Origin: Sipunculus nudus
Lineage: Eukaryota; Annelida; Sipuncula; Golfingiida; Sipunculidae
Reading direction: 5' to 3'
Assembly: GCA_026874595.1 (NCBI GenBank)
Contig: CM049322.1
Location: forward strand, 40,358,840 to 40,422,839
Length of the DNA: 64,000 nt
In this document: positions 1 to 10,892 of the stretch, in pieces
Layout of the letters: each line of letters begins with the position of its first letter
Numbering within the stretch: the first letter of the stretch is position 1
Made by a program: the position numbers and the translations under genes
Notes under the pieces: generated by a model
Told to the model about the DNA's origin: nothing
What the model saw: only the letters and a program-made list of their open reading frames with translations
The model's database searches: none

Positions 1-1463
1 ACAATGCAAATACTGGTCAATTATTTAATCGACAGTTCATATTGCTCACACAGCAATATAAATGGGTTTGTATGGAGTAATGATGTCATAAAATATAAGG
101 TTTTAACCAGCTGTATAGAGTAAAACCGAGGTTTACCGTACATTTCACAACGGCATATTTTGTAGGCATTTGGACTAAAGAGTGAACCCCGAATAGCAGT
201 GAGGCAACAATATATAATTCAGTCAGATTCGTTAACTACTGGGATTAATGGTACAAGAACATTGGCTGCAATTGGCATAAAGCCAGAGGAGGAAAATTAC
301 TTAATAAAAAGCTTCCTTAGTGTTAGCCTTTATTGAGCGTTCATCTTCATTCGTGTTTGTTTGTGTTTGTGTGCGTTTGTGTGTGTGTTTGGGTGTTTGC
401 TCACAACATAACTCACCCAATCATTAATTGAATCTCATGAAATTTTCAGAGCATTTCGGGAATGGGCAAGTGAAGAATTGATAAGATTTGGTGTTCATCA
501 AGCACATGATCCGGATTGAGGGACGTCATCAAAGAACCTTCACAAATGTAAAGTCGCATATGCACGAATGAACCTGGCAATAAGGGTCCATTATGTAAAT
601 TCAAACATAGTTTTGGAAGCATCCGACAATAGGGGCATCATTCATGGAGGAGGCTTGCATTCCTTAGAATGCAGATTACTAGTTTAATTAATGTTTTTAA
701 TATGAAATTAAAATTGAAAAAGTGACCGTTTATATCATTGAATGTTCGCTGACAGAAACGGATTAATAATTAGTACATTTAAGCGTACACGCCATGGATT
801 GGTTAATATTTAGACTGTGTGTTCTCTACAGCAACAATAGACATCCGTAATTTGATTTTCTTTGTTATGTCGCTCTCACTTCTCTATAAATAATAAATCG
901 CATGTACACGTTATCTGAAACTGTATGTTGATCGCAACAAAAGCATCTCGGGTTGTTCAGTACCAACATTCTGTATTAGACAAATGAGGAACTGTTTGCA
1001 ATTTGAAACATTTACGTTGACTAGGTGGCCTTTGTTAAGCTTTGAATGACACGCCTTATAAAGTAATGAGATACATTAGAGCGTCTCTACGCTTTACAAT
1101 TGTCATTTTATGCTTGCTTTTATGCTTCGTTACAATTAAATGAACACATTGACTAATGAAGAAAAAACGGTTTGGCTTATACTGCGCACTGTGCATCAGG
1201 AAAAGAATGACTGACCTGGCGTAATCTTTATCAGGCTCATACAGTGTTTTCGTGTCTAAACATTTAATCGAGCATTAACTCTTTAGGCCAAAAAATGTAT
1301 GCTTCTCAGGTACCGCGCGCGTCAATTTTAACCCTCCGCATCAAATATTTTGATTTTCAATAGAAACTCACTTATTTGAGCTCAAGCCGCTCGGACCTTT
1401 CTTTCAAGAAGATAAAATAATACAAATTTGAAAAAATTTCCTTCGTTATGTAGTGCTGTTTAG
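1..1463. other. Unannotated AT-rich DNA with a TG-rich tract
   Basis: No reading frame, RNA gene or repeat was recognised here. The only simple sequence is a TG/TTTG-rich tract at about 350-402. The segment ends at the target duplication of the element that follows. Confidence 0.5.
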
Positions 1464-1469
1464 CAAAAC
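1464..1469 (+). repeat. Left 6-bp target-site duplication (CAAAAC)
   Basis: CAAAAC lies directly outside the left terminal inverted repeat and is matched exactly by CAAAAC directly outside the right one at 3501-3506. A direct repeat abutting both termini is the usual footprint of transposase-mediated insertion. Confidence 0.75.
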
Positions 1470-1509
1470 TACGGAGCCCGGGAGACGACATGGTGAAAAA
1501 TATATTAAT

Positions 1510-1716
1510 AATTCGTGCGCACGAATTACTAATCCGTGCGCACGAATTACTAATTCGTGGCCACGAATTACTTATCCGTGCGCACGAATTACTAGGTGTA
1601 AAAAATATATTTCCAAGGTGGAAAAAATATTTATCAATTAGTGCGCACCAAATACTTATTCGTGGCCACGAATTACTATTTCGTGCGCACGAATTACTAA
1701 TTCGTGGCCACGAATT
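1510..1716 (+). repeat. Left subterminal array of 18-bp palindromes
   Basis: Eight 21-bp units in two blocks of four each carry AATTCGTGCGCACGAATT or AATTCGTGGCCACGAATT, or a one- to few-base variant. They are separated by a spacer at about 1594-1640 containing CCAAGGTGG. One more isolated unit lies near 1771-1795. Both unit types are perfect palindromes differing only in the central GCGC or GGCC. The NSCARI/NSWPRI-type peptide seen on translation is a by-product of the repeat, not a protein. Confidence 0.9.
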
Positions 1717-2034
1717 AGTGACCAATGAGAACAGCTCTCTTATGTTGCTGGCTCAATGCTCATTGGCTACTAATTCGTGCGCACGAGTTATTAATTCCAA
1801 TGAGAAGCAAGCACACATCGACTCAGTCTAGGCACAGGCTGGCAGTTTCAGCGGGCACACACGGTTGTCAAAATGAAGCCCAGCGCCTTCCGACAGTTCC
1901 GTGAATTCCTACCTTGGAAAATTCGGAACTCTGTATATTGAAAATAGAAAGGGCTTTAAGCGATACTTAAAGAATATAAATATAAAACTCACAGATCCAG
2001 TTGCCGTGCACAGTGGAAAATTTCATCGTTCGGG

Positions 2035-2949
2035 CATAATGGGAACATTATTATAGACAAAGCCGATCAGGCTGAAATTTTTAACAGTTATTTTGCTTCA
2101 CAAAGTAACTCCAGTTACAGTTCTCAATCGCCATTTGACAGTGATGCTAAATTGCAAATTACGCATAAACTAGGTGAAATGAACTTCACAGAATTTCTCA
2201 TGTAAATTTTGGGATTCCCTTTCCTGACAGGAACACATAAACATGATATGTTTGAAAGCCAATAAGCGTTTGGAAATTTTGAAAAAATTATAAATATCAA
2301 TTCTCTTTGATCGTATGTATAAATCATTAATACATCTAGTACTGGAGTATGGTGTTTTAATATTAAACAATTGTTCTGTCAGACAGTCATACCAACTTGA
2401 GAGTATACAACGGAAAGCATGTTTAACATGTAATGGAGCGCTCTCGACTTCCAGCACTGGAGCTATGGTAAAATAGCTATAATGGTCAAGTATAAAAATA
2501 AGAAGGAAGTTGGCTATACAATCCACATTTTATGAAATGATTAACGGACTAGCACCAGATTATCTGCTAATATATTAACTCAAACTCTGTCTCATGCTTC
2601 GCCCTATACAGTCCGCGCATATTACATTGCTAAAGATACTGAGGTTCAAACGGAAAGACTGTCGCTTTTCTTTCCTTCCAATTTTCTTTTCTTTCCTTTC
2701 AATAGCCTGCAAACTTTGGAACAGTGTTATATATTTAAGTCTACTTCAATCGATTCCTATAAGGAAAATGTTCGTGACTGTTTAAACCCTGCCTCTCGAG
2801 AAATATACAGTTATTATTGCGACAATCATCGTCAACATGAAATTATCCATACTCGGTTACGACTAGGTGCCAGTTACTTAAATCAATACCTATTTTCAAG
2901 AGGAAAAACTGATGTTTTTAATCTAATTGATATGCTCGATATGGACTGA
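2035..2949 (+). pseudogene. Decayed non-LTR retrotransposon (LINE) reverse-transcriptase fragment
   Basis: The plus strand carries conserved pieces of a LINE ORF2-type protein in order but in different frames. At 2035-2145 the linker ahead of the RT reads IIIDKADQAEIFNSYF. At about 2160-2290 it reads ITHKLG, then WDSLS and EHINMICLKANKRL. At 2303-2470 it reads DRMYKSLI, VLEYG and QLESIQRKA. At 2528-2575 it reads FYEMINGLAPDYL. At about 2700-2730 it reads CKLWNS, and at 2746-2895 it reads NPASREIYSYY, then TRLRLGASYLNQYLF. The jump from the linker straight to the thumb-side ITHKLG block removes the RT palm, including the catalytic YxDD. Stops and at least two frameshifts confirm it is dead. 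The C-terminal zinc-knuckle region is absent. Family recognition rests on motif memory; the clade is not resolved. Confidence 0.75.
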
Positions 2950-3018
2950 GACGTACGCCTACCAGTAATAATATATGTATAAGTATCAGTGTATGTGGAA
3001 TGTCAATCTGTATTAACG

Positions 3019-3039
3019 TATATATATATATATATATAT
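3019..3039. repeat. (TA)n microsatellite
   Basis: About ten TA dinucleotides lie just downstream of the LINE relic, inside the palindrome-armed element. Confidence 0.9.
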
Positions 3040-3232
3040 CTTATCGTGTGTGAATATATGTGCACTTTTCCAATCTGATCATTTAAATATACATATATGC
3101 ATTCATGTTAATTTTTCACTTTCTTTTAATTTATATATGCAGGAGAGCAGTTGCATTAGCGTAAACGGCTACTTTGTTATCCTATTGAAATAAATATTTT
3201 TCCACCTTGGAAATATATTTTTCACACCTAGT

Positions 3233-3461
3233 AATTCGTGCGCACGGATTAGTAATTCGTGGCCACAAATTAGTAATTCGTGCGCACGGATTAGTTATTC
3301 GTGCGCACGAATTAATAAATATTTTTTCCACCTTGGAAATTTATTTTTTCACACCGAGTAATTAGTACGCACGAATTAGTAATTCGTGGCCACGGATTAG
3401 TATTTCGTGGCCACGAATTAGTAATTCGTGCGCACGGATTAGTAATTCGTGCGCACGAATT
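3233..3461 (-). repeat. Right subterminal array of 18-bp palindromes
   Basis: Mirror image of the left array: four units, a spacer containing CCACCTTGG, then five units, each a variant of AATTCGTGCGCACGAATT or AATTCGTGGCCACGAATT. A second spacer copy with CCACCTTGG lies just inside, near 3196-3225. Unit-by-unit differences from the left arm show that the arms have diverged and are not a recent copy of each other. Confidence 0.9.
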
Positions 3462-3500
3462 AATAAATATTTTTCACCATGTCGTCTCCCGGGCTCCGTA

Positions 3501-3506
3501 CAAAAC
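3501..3506 (+). repeat. Right 6-bp target-site duplication (CAAAAC)
   Basis: Exact match to the CAAAAC abutting the left end of the element at 1464-1469. Confidence 0.75.
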
Positions 3507-3840
3507 AATTTTGTTATTATCATGAATTTTCTTGATCAAATGACATTTTTATCAAACCATATAAAAATAGGTGAAAAATTTGCCCTCGCGCACTAATTAA
3601 AAAAAAAGTGCGAAAGAATCCAGCCTTTTTTGGGCCTTAAAGGTCTACTCTAAATAGTAAAATTTAAAAAAAAGAAATGCACATTATTTTCTTTACAGTC
3701 CATAGCATGTGGTTATGCAGTTTTGAAATCATTAATGCAATTTCCACAGACACATATGTAACACGCGCACTGAGTGTACGATATCTTGTTCCCCCTGAAG
3801 ATGCCCGTTGAATTTTTTGGAATATTATTTTCTTTTTTTT

Positions 3841-4062
3841 ATTCAGGTAACCGCCTCCATTTTTAATGCTAACTTTACTACGTATATGTACATCTTCAGA
3901 ATTCCGTTCCGGTTTCGGACTATGTGACCGGACAGTATCACACGCTTTCTCTCATTTTTCATCCTTGCGTTAACCAGGCCCCGTGACCACTGCACCTGCT
4001 GGCACTGGGTCACCATTGCTGAGCCATACCGGCGAGGAACCCCCAAAAGGCGCAGTCGTTTG
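3841..4062 (-). mobile_element. tRNA-derived SINE, 5'-truncated copy
   Basis: The reverse complement matches the 3' two thirds of the SINE family also present at 37925-38322. Shared landmarks are GGGGGTTCCTCG, GGCCTGGTTAACG, the block GTCCGAAACCGGAA, CAGAATTC-like sequence, a GATGTACAT block and the terminal AAAATGGAGGCGGTTACC. The tRNA-like head with its A and B boxes is missing, consistent with 5' truncation during target-primed reverse transcription. Confidence 0.75.
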
Positions 4063-4322
4063 TGAGTTTGCCCATTCTTCTCCTGAACTTAAATATTTTC
4101 ACGCAGTATGAAACTAAAGCTGATACAGCACCTAATAAGGCTTAATATGAGATGTAAAAACTTCATAAAAAAACCAACATTAACGTTTTACAAGCTTCTG
4201 GATCTTCTGACACTTGTGGCCATGTGACATGTGGTATCTCATGGGCTGTCAACTTCCCTTTGGCAGTAATATTTTAAAAAATATTTTCGACACTAAACAA
4301 CAACAAATAAACAACTTGTAAA

Positions 4323-4698
4323 TGTTGTTGTTTGAGCACGTGACCAGTGACCTTGACCTTTAGAAGAGAGCTTAGGCGTTTTTATCCGTGTCTATATGAG
4401 GTATGATTGTATAAGGGATATATATGCTTCGCTAACTGGGAATAAGACACAACTAAATAGTCCCCCCAGAATCACTCTAGAATCACTCTAGAGAAACCCA
4501 TGTTCTGAGCTGATGTTGTTGTTTGAGCACGTGACCAGTGACCTTTAGAACAGAGCTGAGGCGTTTTTATCCGTGTCTATATAAGCTATGATTGTATAAG
4601 GAATATATATGCTTCGCTAACTGGGAATAAGACACAACTAAATAGTCCCCCCAGAATCACTCTAGAATCACTCTAGAGAAACCCATGTTCTGAGCTGA
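4323..4698 (+). repeat. Tandem duplication, two 185-191-bp copies with E-boxes
   Basis: Copy 1 is 4323-4513 and copy 2 is 4514-4698. They differ by a few bases and a 7-bp gap in the TGACCTTGACCT run of copy 1. Each copy has a canonical CACGTG E-box (4337-4342 and 4528-4533) next to TGACC half-sites, and each ends with a nested double AATCACTCTAG. High identity indicates a recent duplication. Confidence 0.9.
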
Positions 4699-4786
4699 AG
4701 TTCAGACACAAAGCCGCATTCTAGTCTGGACCGGGGTTTCAGTAATAGAAAACTCACTGTATACTGCTGTGGCATGCCAGATTATT

Positions 4787-4850
4787 ACCCTGTGTGGAAA
4801 GAGTTAACGCCCACCCTCTGTGTGGATAGAGTTAACGCCCACCCTCTCAA
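4787..4850 (+). repeat. Short tandem repeat, two copies of about 31 bp
   Basis: The phrase GTGTGG(A/T)(A/T)AGAGTTAACGCCCACCCTC occurs twice back to back with one or two base differences. Confidence 0.85.
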
Positions 4851-4862
4851 CTTGATTGTAGC

Positions 4863-5520
4863 GTGTAGTGTTTCGTGACTGGCCAAACAAATTCGCCGGA
4901 TCATTCGGGCGAAGCCGACAGTCCAATTAATTCCCAAATCAAACCTGTGAAATCCAAGTCCGTGCTTCCGTTATTCAATCTATATGCCTGTGAGTAAAGG
5001 AATCTGTGCCAATTATACGCCGTCTCGTGCTCGGAAATTAGGTTAGCTTGGCAGCTGATGAGCACGACGCCGTGAGACAACAGGCAGCACCGAGACAAAG
5101 ACGACAGGTCTGAATCAGGCCAGCGCGGACCTTATATACATTGCTGTCATTACGACGACGACGAGGCTAAGATATATAACCAGAGTGGGATTCAGTAGAG
5201 CGCACACCTCCGACAAAGGGCTTCTAACATTCCTTTAGCTGCCCCTTTTTTCGCATCATTATCCGGAATTGTTATAGTCTTCTGCACATGCCCTGTGCCC
5301 CCTTAACATAATTTGTAACTTCTGCAAGTCTGACGTTGTTGAAGCGAAGGACTGGGTATATGCACTGCCCAAGTGTTATAATATCTCTTACTTTTTTAAA
5401 GGCGTTTCAGTGTCTGCATTATATAAACATATTATTGAGGCACACATGTAGAGTACACTCATACAACTGTTAAATTTTATTTATTTTACACAAATTATGA
5501 TAACTAATACTTGGCACTGC
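4863..5520. other. Unannotated DNA
   Basis: No supported gene. Around 5184-5215 the phrase AGAGCGCACACCTCCGACAA resembles the end of the putative MITE near 26480, so this may be an unrecognised repeat remnant. Confidence 0.4.
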
Positions 5521-5527
5521 CAATGGC

Positions 5528-5656
5528 TAGAAGTGGAGGAAACCGGAATACCCAGAGAAAACTACCGATCTCACGACAGCCACTACAACCCACTCTAATG
5601 GCCAGGCTGGGGATATAACCCACCGGAGAAAGCCTAGCTCGTTAGCATTCGACTAT
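5528..5656 (-). repeat. Dispersed SINE-like repeat with CCGGTTTCCTCC core
   Basis: The minus strand reads GGTTATATCCCC, then GAGTGGGTTGTAGTGG, then GTTTTCTCTGGGTATTCCGG followed by TTTCCTCC. A second copy of the middle part lies at about 18311-18375, where CACTACAACCCACTC is shared exactly. From memory, the GTTTTCTC-GGGTA-TCCGG core recurs in many aquatic-animal repeats. Family assignment is uncertain. Confidence 0.45.
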
Positions 5657-5659
5657 CAT

Positions 5660-6294
5660 TTCCAAAACTAGGGTGAAAACATTGATAGACAATGTCTATA
5701 TTTAGTATTGCGAGTTTTTCTTGTAAATGCACATTAAATAAGTTTTGGCGTTGAAAGCGATTTGGGGATAGAGTAAAATTAAAGGGCAACCCTTTGAGGG
5801 GACAGATCACTGCAGTTACATTAAAGCATTTAAGTCTTACACGAACCCATATCAGTGCATTAACATTAAAGCATTTAAAGTTTAAACGATTTTATTTTTT
5901 GAATTCATATTAAAGCATTAACATGTTTTCATGCGATTAAAGCCCACTTTCCCCCTAAAAATCGATTAATTAGTATTTATTTCTCAAAGCCGGATGAATG
6001 GATTGTAATGTGATCGTCGGCGAAATGTGATCGAATAAAACACAAGGTTAGATAATTTAAACCTAATAGCAAGCGTAAATAATGGTTTTGCGTTTGTTAG
6101 AACAGGATTTAAAGCATTAACGCTGGTTTTTGAGGACTCATTAGTTGACATCAAAGGTGTTAGTTAAAGGAGTTAAGTAGCTCGGCGGTTAATTCCTTAA
6201 CAGACCTTTATTGGTGACATTGTAGACGCAGTTAGTCAGTGTCAGATCAAAGAGCTCTCGCTCTGTTAGTCTTAATGCGAGCGCACCTTTGTTC
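5660..6294. other. Unannotated AT-rich DNA
   Basis: No gene seen. ATTAAAGCATT recurs at several places between about 5820 and 6120, which looks like a very decayed internal repeat. Confidence 0.4.
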
Positions 6295-6298
6295 CTTA

Positions 6299-6350
6299 GT
6301 AACTATGTTCGCCAGTACCTATGTTTCCGGTACCTATGTTCCCGGAAAGG
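6299..6350 (+). repeat. Short 15-16-bp minisatellite, three units
   Basis: Three units of the type (C)CTATGTT(C/T)(C/G)CCGGTA occur in a row. They match the unit of the large degenerate minisatellite at 16560-17235. Confidence 0.7.
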
Positions 6351-6619
6351 TGATCAAATATTAATATGACAAACCGTTTTAACCTTCAGATGGAAATTAA
6401 AAGAAGCAGGTTTGCTATGGGCTGCATGAAATAATGTGAATAAATTAAACATGTGGGCCTGAATTATGTTTGCTTTGCCTCACAAACACAACCAAATTTT
6501 TATTATATTTTGTACTTAACGCCGACGTCTGTCACTGTTCTGTACAAGCAAACAAAACATTTATCCAGCTGGACCAGGGGAACATTGATAAGGGAGAACA
6601 TGAGTATACCGGGGATCAT

Positions 6620-6730
6620 ATCAACCGGAGTTGATATTGTGCCCGCTAACAAACCTTTGTACACTGGGAGGTGTGGGTTCGAATCTGGCAGTACAGCTTT
6701 CTATGATGGGCCTTCACCGAAAGCGGACAA
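6620..6730 (+). mobile_element. tRNA-derived SINE fragment
   Basis: GTGCCCGCTAAC followed by GGTGTGGGTTCGAATCTGGC gives a tRNA-like D-arm remnant and a near-consensus polymerase III B box (GGTTCGAATCT). It is followed by a non-tRNA body. The A box is decayed, and I see no cloverleaf that would support a functional tRNA. Confidence 0.5.
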
Positions 6731-6740
6731 ATGAAACTGA

Positions 6741-9700
6741 TGATAATATATCGTTCTGGTATCAGGCGTGGCCCTATCTAATCTGTGACACAGGTGTTCA
6801 TTTTGTTCATTGTTTGTGTATGTATCTCTCCTGATGTGGCTTACCTTCATGTACGCCACGTCAGCGATAAATGTACAGTTTCGCAGAGTCAACGGAACAA
6901 AGGTAAAATGTAACATTCTCTGAAATTCCCAATACATATATACACACACAAACGAAATAAAAGTTATAACTCAATAATACATATTATGGTTGAGATATGT
7001 TTCTTTCAGGAATAACAGGATCCATGAGAAAATGACATAGGATGCGGATTTATCAAATGAAAGAAACATCTGAAAGCCTGAATTCGCTGTAATTAATGGG
7101 TTACATACTGTGGCACATCTTCATGGCGATTTTCGATTTGAAAATGTATATCTTGTTCCAATTTCGCTGTCGTATACCAAACATTAATTTTACAGAGTAC
7201 ATCTCGTATTATATTATCGATTACACGTACACAACAATACATTAACAATTTTACAAAGATTCAATTGAATATCAAACAATCAGGATTTTTTTTGGCTGAT
7301 ATTAAACAAGATTTGATATTAATTAGAAAACAAGTCCTTAATTGATATAAGTGTGGCGTAATACATTTTTTTTTCATTGTTATCACTCCCTTGTCTTTCG
7401 AAATTTGATGGTACAGACGTTGATACTGTACTTAAGATGCCAGTGAGTCTAAATAACAATTTAGATAAGAGGCCTTAATGACGAAGGTTTTATTTTCACA
7501 CGGATCGAGCATTTTAATATATCTTTAACAAAAAGCCAACCCAAGCATGGTAGGCCTGTGTGCAACATATATGTTTCACACACTTTATCCGGTCTGTATG
7601 CAACGTCTCAATCTCTCGGCTCGCCGTGACAACCTGACTCGTAGGCAATGATAGTTAGGCTGGTAAGCATAATTTTGTCGTGATAAAAGAAATATCGAGG
7701 AATGCATCGCCGTAGTTTCCATCATGTTGCATTAGTTTCGTGGTAAACAGCCCATAATATTATCATTATGCTACGAATGATGAATTAACGCAAGAGAATA
7801 CATGTGAGCTCACAATTCAAACTAAAACCCCATGTCTATGTAAACGAGTCATTTCCTGTGTCGCGTGGAAGCGAGTCATGCCTGTATTCATGCTGTCAGA
7901 AATTCAGCAAACATGCGGAGGGGTTTACCAGGAGTTAAAAAGTAACTTTTCTCGCTCATGTTTAGTGTTGTTAGAAAGTACACTTAAATGCTAACAATTA
8001 GTATGGTTTATGTCAATTGACAGTGTACCTGTAAGCCATGAGGTGTTGTCAAAAATGACGAAAACATTTGCATCCTCGTGGGGCCTTGTAGTGCGTTCCT
8101 CAGACCTAGATGTAAAGGCACCCTGACAGCCAGTAATCTGGTCGTAATGTCTGAGGGCCGATATGGCGCTACCCCTCTGCTAACCAGAGTTAAGCGATGT
8201 TTTTACACTTCTTGTAGCAAAAACAACATGCAAACGTATAAACAATATCACAGCGAGTGGCCAGGCTGTAACGTTCAATATTTGACCCTGTTCTGGCCAA
8301 GGGTCCCATAATATGGACGAAAAGAATCGATTGTTTGTCAAGCTCAATTCTAAGTGACACCAAAACCGCGCAATGGGACGGCATTATCGCGCCATCATCG
8401 CTGACAACAGTATCACTGTCTCGTGCTTTGACAAGAACATCGCCCCGCGCCATCGCATTAGGTCACCATCTTTATTTCTCTCTTTTAAAGGATTGCCCAT
8501 TTCTGCTGGTTAATATTAAGTTTCAACCTCAGCACCGTTTGGGAAAAGCCAACCGTGTACTTTAGTCCTACCGCTGAATCCTTAAATTTCATGGCTTTCA
8601 AGCCTTAACATCGACCACGGTTGTCCGCTTTTAGCCATTATTTGTAACAAAAATACATTTGCGGCCGAATGGTAAGTGCAAGGACCTACTTTATAGAAAG
8701 ATGAATCCGTAAAAATATAAAGCTAGCTTCCTCGCCATCAATCTGATGGTAAATATTATCTTGCCAAAGTGAAAAAAAATAAAAATAAACAAATTCAACG
8801 TTCTGGCATGTATTATTTATGATATTCAATGATAAAAAAACCCCAGAAATCTGCATTCCAATAAATGCAAGCCTCCGCCATGTATGCATTCACCTATTCG
8901 GCCGACATTTCCGGGTTCATGGTGCATATGTGACTGTACGTTTGTGACTATTCCTTGGTGACCCTCCTTAATCAGGACCATGAACCGAATCCACACCAAA
9001 TTCTAATCGTTTCTTCACTGGACCATCCCCGAAGTGGCCAGAAACAAATGCATGAGATTCCTTTCATGACTGCGTGAGTTTTATGGTGTGAAAGAACACA
9101 CAAACACGCACACCAAAGGGGATGAACGCATACCCTGATGTCGGAGGCAAATATGAATTGAGAATTAAGTGTCACATATAAAGTAGTAAGAAAAGCCAAA
9201 GCAACATACATCACGCAACACATATACGACAGAAAATTGAGGAATTTTTCTTTTGTATTATGAACATCATAATACTATTGTAGGCAGAGCGTAAGATTAG
9301 ACTAAGATGGCCTTGACCAATTTTCCAACGACAATCGTACAACATATATTTTATATGTGAACGCTTTCTCGAAATTATCGATAAAATTTCTCCCAATCCT
9401 ACGGCGTTTCAATCTGTCGTAGCCTTACTGAAATCGTACGACAGTAAAAAACTATGTTTTTTTTGTGTGACTTAGGCTAAAGATCAAGCTCCTTTTTGGT
9501 TGGCTCTTATCTAACTAATACTTTCTGTTTTTGTTCATCTACCTGTTTTACTCATCTATCTGTTTCCATCTTGCTAAAACACTGAAATGTATTTTTTTTA
9601 AATATTATAGATATTTTGAATTTCTATTATATATCTCTTTGTATATTGCCTAGCTTATATCTACCTGTCATTTTTTTGCTTTGTTAGCAATAATATTCAA

Positions 9701-10275
9701 ATTACTAATAAGGTTTTTGTTAAATAAGTGAAAAAAAACCTACCAAACTTTGAAAAAGGGGAGCCCAGCATTGAAGATTGTAAAACGACCAGGTAAAGAG
9801 AGTAAATAAAACTTTATGTTTGAATATTGATTAAATATGTCAGGCGACCTCAATGATAGGTAAATTCAGTGAACGCCATCTTTTAATTAACTCAAAAATT
9901 GGCTCATTTCTTGTTGCGATATCGAAGCTAGCAATGATTTAGATAAAAATTACTTCATCCGTAATTAGGTTAATAATCCATTAGTTAAATCAGTGACACG
10001 AAATGAGCCGGAAAAAGTGAATTAATTTTAACCCAATTATGTCTCACCTAATTAATTTCAGTATCTTTTAGGCTACTAATAAGAAAATGCTGTATAATAT
10101 CCCCAAGTGTTTTGGAAATAGCTTTAATTGCTGCATTGAGATTCTGCATTGAGATTCCGCAGCTGATAATTCAACAATCTTTGGGTTTAACTCTGGCATA
10201 ATGAAGTAAAGTTAAGCTTTTTCCCCAGTGCCAGATGCCCAGTATTTGAAACAATAAAGATTGAGTAGTAGCACA
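6741..10275. other. Long unannotated stretch
   Basis: No supported gene in 3.5 kb. The interval around 8050-8480 is less AT-rich than its surroundings and has overlapping short open frames on both strands (8190-8453 minus, 8335-8565 plus). Neither shows a recognisable domain or credible splice context. The remainder is AT-rich with no clear repeats. Confidence 0.4.
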
Positions 10276-10295
10276 TGACTTCACTGAAAAGATAG

Positions 10296-10417
10296 GGTTG
10301 TCAAATCGACAACCTAAGGTTTGTCAAAATGGTATACCTTAAACACCAGCCCAGGTTGTCAAAAGGGCTGTCAAATGATTTCTGTGACAACCTACAGGTG
10401 GTCATGTATCTGTCAAG
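10296..10417 (+). promoter_or_regulatory. Cluster of TTGTCA/TGACAA motifs
   Basis: At least six TGTCA or TGACA cores occur in about 120 bp, including the small hairpin GGTTGTCAAATCGACAACC and the pair AGGTTGTCAAAA and TGTGACAACCT. TGTCA/TGACA is the core bound by TALE homeodomains (MEIS/PREP). Alternatively the cluster is a decayed inverted-repeat element. A regulatory role is inference only. Confidence 0.25.
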
Positions 10418-10729
10418 ATCATCCGTCATGCTTATTAAATATACAGTGTTGTATATTTATTTGTAATTTTATTATTTTTAAGTAAAAATGATTTTATGAT
10501 TATTTTATCTATAAATATACTTTTATTTATATATGTTATTGTTTAGCTCTCATACTTTCTCTATATATACCTGCTTCTTTCTCTCTCTCTCCATATATAT
10601 GTATTTATATATGTATAAATATACAATAAATATTTATTCAAATAATATGAATTCCCATAATTATTTTCATGCTTATTCATATGACTGTGCCACTGCTGGT
10701 CATGTGTCCACATACTTTTAAATAACTAT

Positions 10730-10892
10730 GCCCTTTTTCAAAACACCACACAGTTACACTTGCAAGAACGCAATGTGGTTGCGGTCTGCGCTGAGAAAAT
10801 TCTAAGAAAATATAAGGGGAGCAATCCACGGGGGTACGAACAGATCTCCATTTTGAGGCGGGCACCTTAACCATTACACCAACGCCCCTGGT
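10730..10892 (-). mobile_element. tRNA-derived SINE, second family
   Basis: The minus strand begins GGGGCGTTGGTGTAATGG followed by TTAAGGTGCCCGCCT, which is tRNA-like with an A-box region, then a degraded B box GTTCGTACCCC. It continues into a body with CATTGCGTTCTTGCAAGTG, resembling the CTTGGGCAAG-type core of many aquatic-animal SINEs. Point decay in both boxes argues against a live tRNA gene. Confidence 0.6.

Larger units (their letters stand above)
1470..3500. mobile_element. 2.03-kb palindrome-armed inverted-repeat transposon, non-autonomous
   Basis: The left end begins TACGGAGCCCGGGAGACG and the right end is its exact reverse complement, ending at 3500. Both ends continue into matching subterminal arms built of 21-bp units with an 18-bp palindrome in each, interrupted by a spacer that includes CCAAGGTGG. 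A 6-bp duplication, CAAAAC, flanks the element. No transposase frame is present; the only coding relic inside is a LINE-derived fragment on the plus strand. The element therefore looks non-autonomous, of foldback or long-TIR type. The ends and duplication are seen directly. The superfamily is not assignable from the sequence alone, since a 6-bp duplication fits only a few cut-and-paste groups. Confidence 0.8.

Noticed and set aside
1372-1831. Open frames on both strands with NSCARI/NSWPRI-type repeats
   Set aside because: Direct translation of the palindromic 21-bp DNA repeat; both strands read alike because the unit is self-complementary.
8110-8210. Possible 5S rRNA-like sequence (GAGTTAAGCGATG)
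   Set aside because: Only a short resemblance to the GAAGTTAAGC region; the rest of a 5S molecule and its internal promoter are not present.
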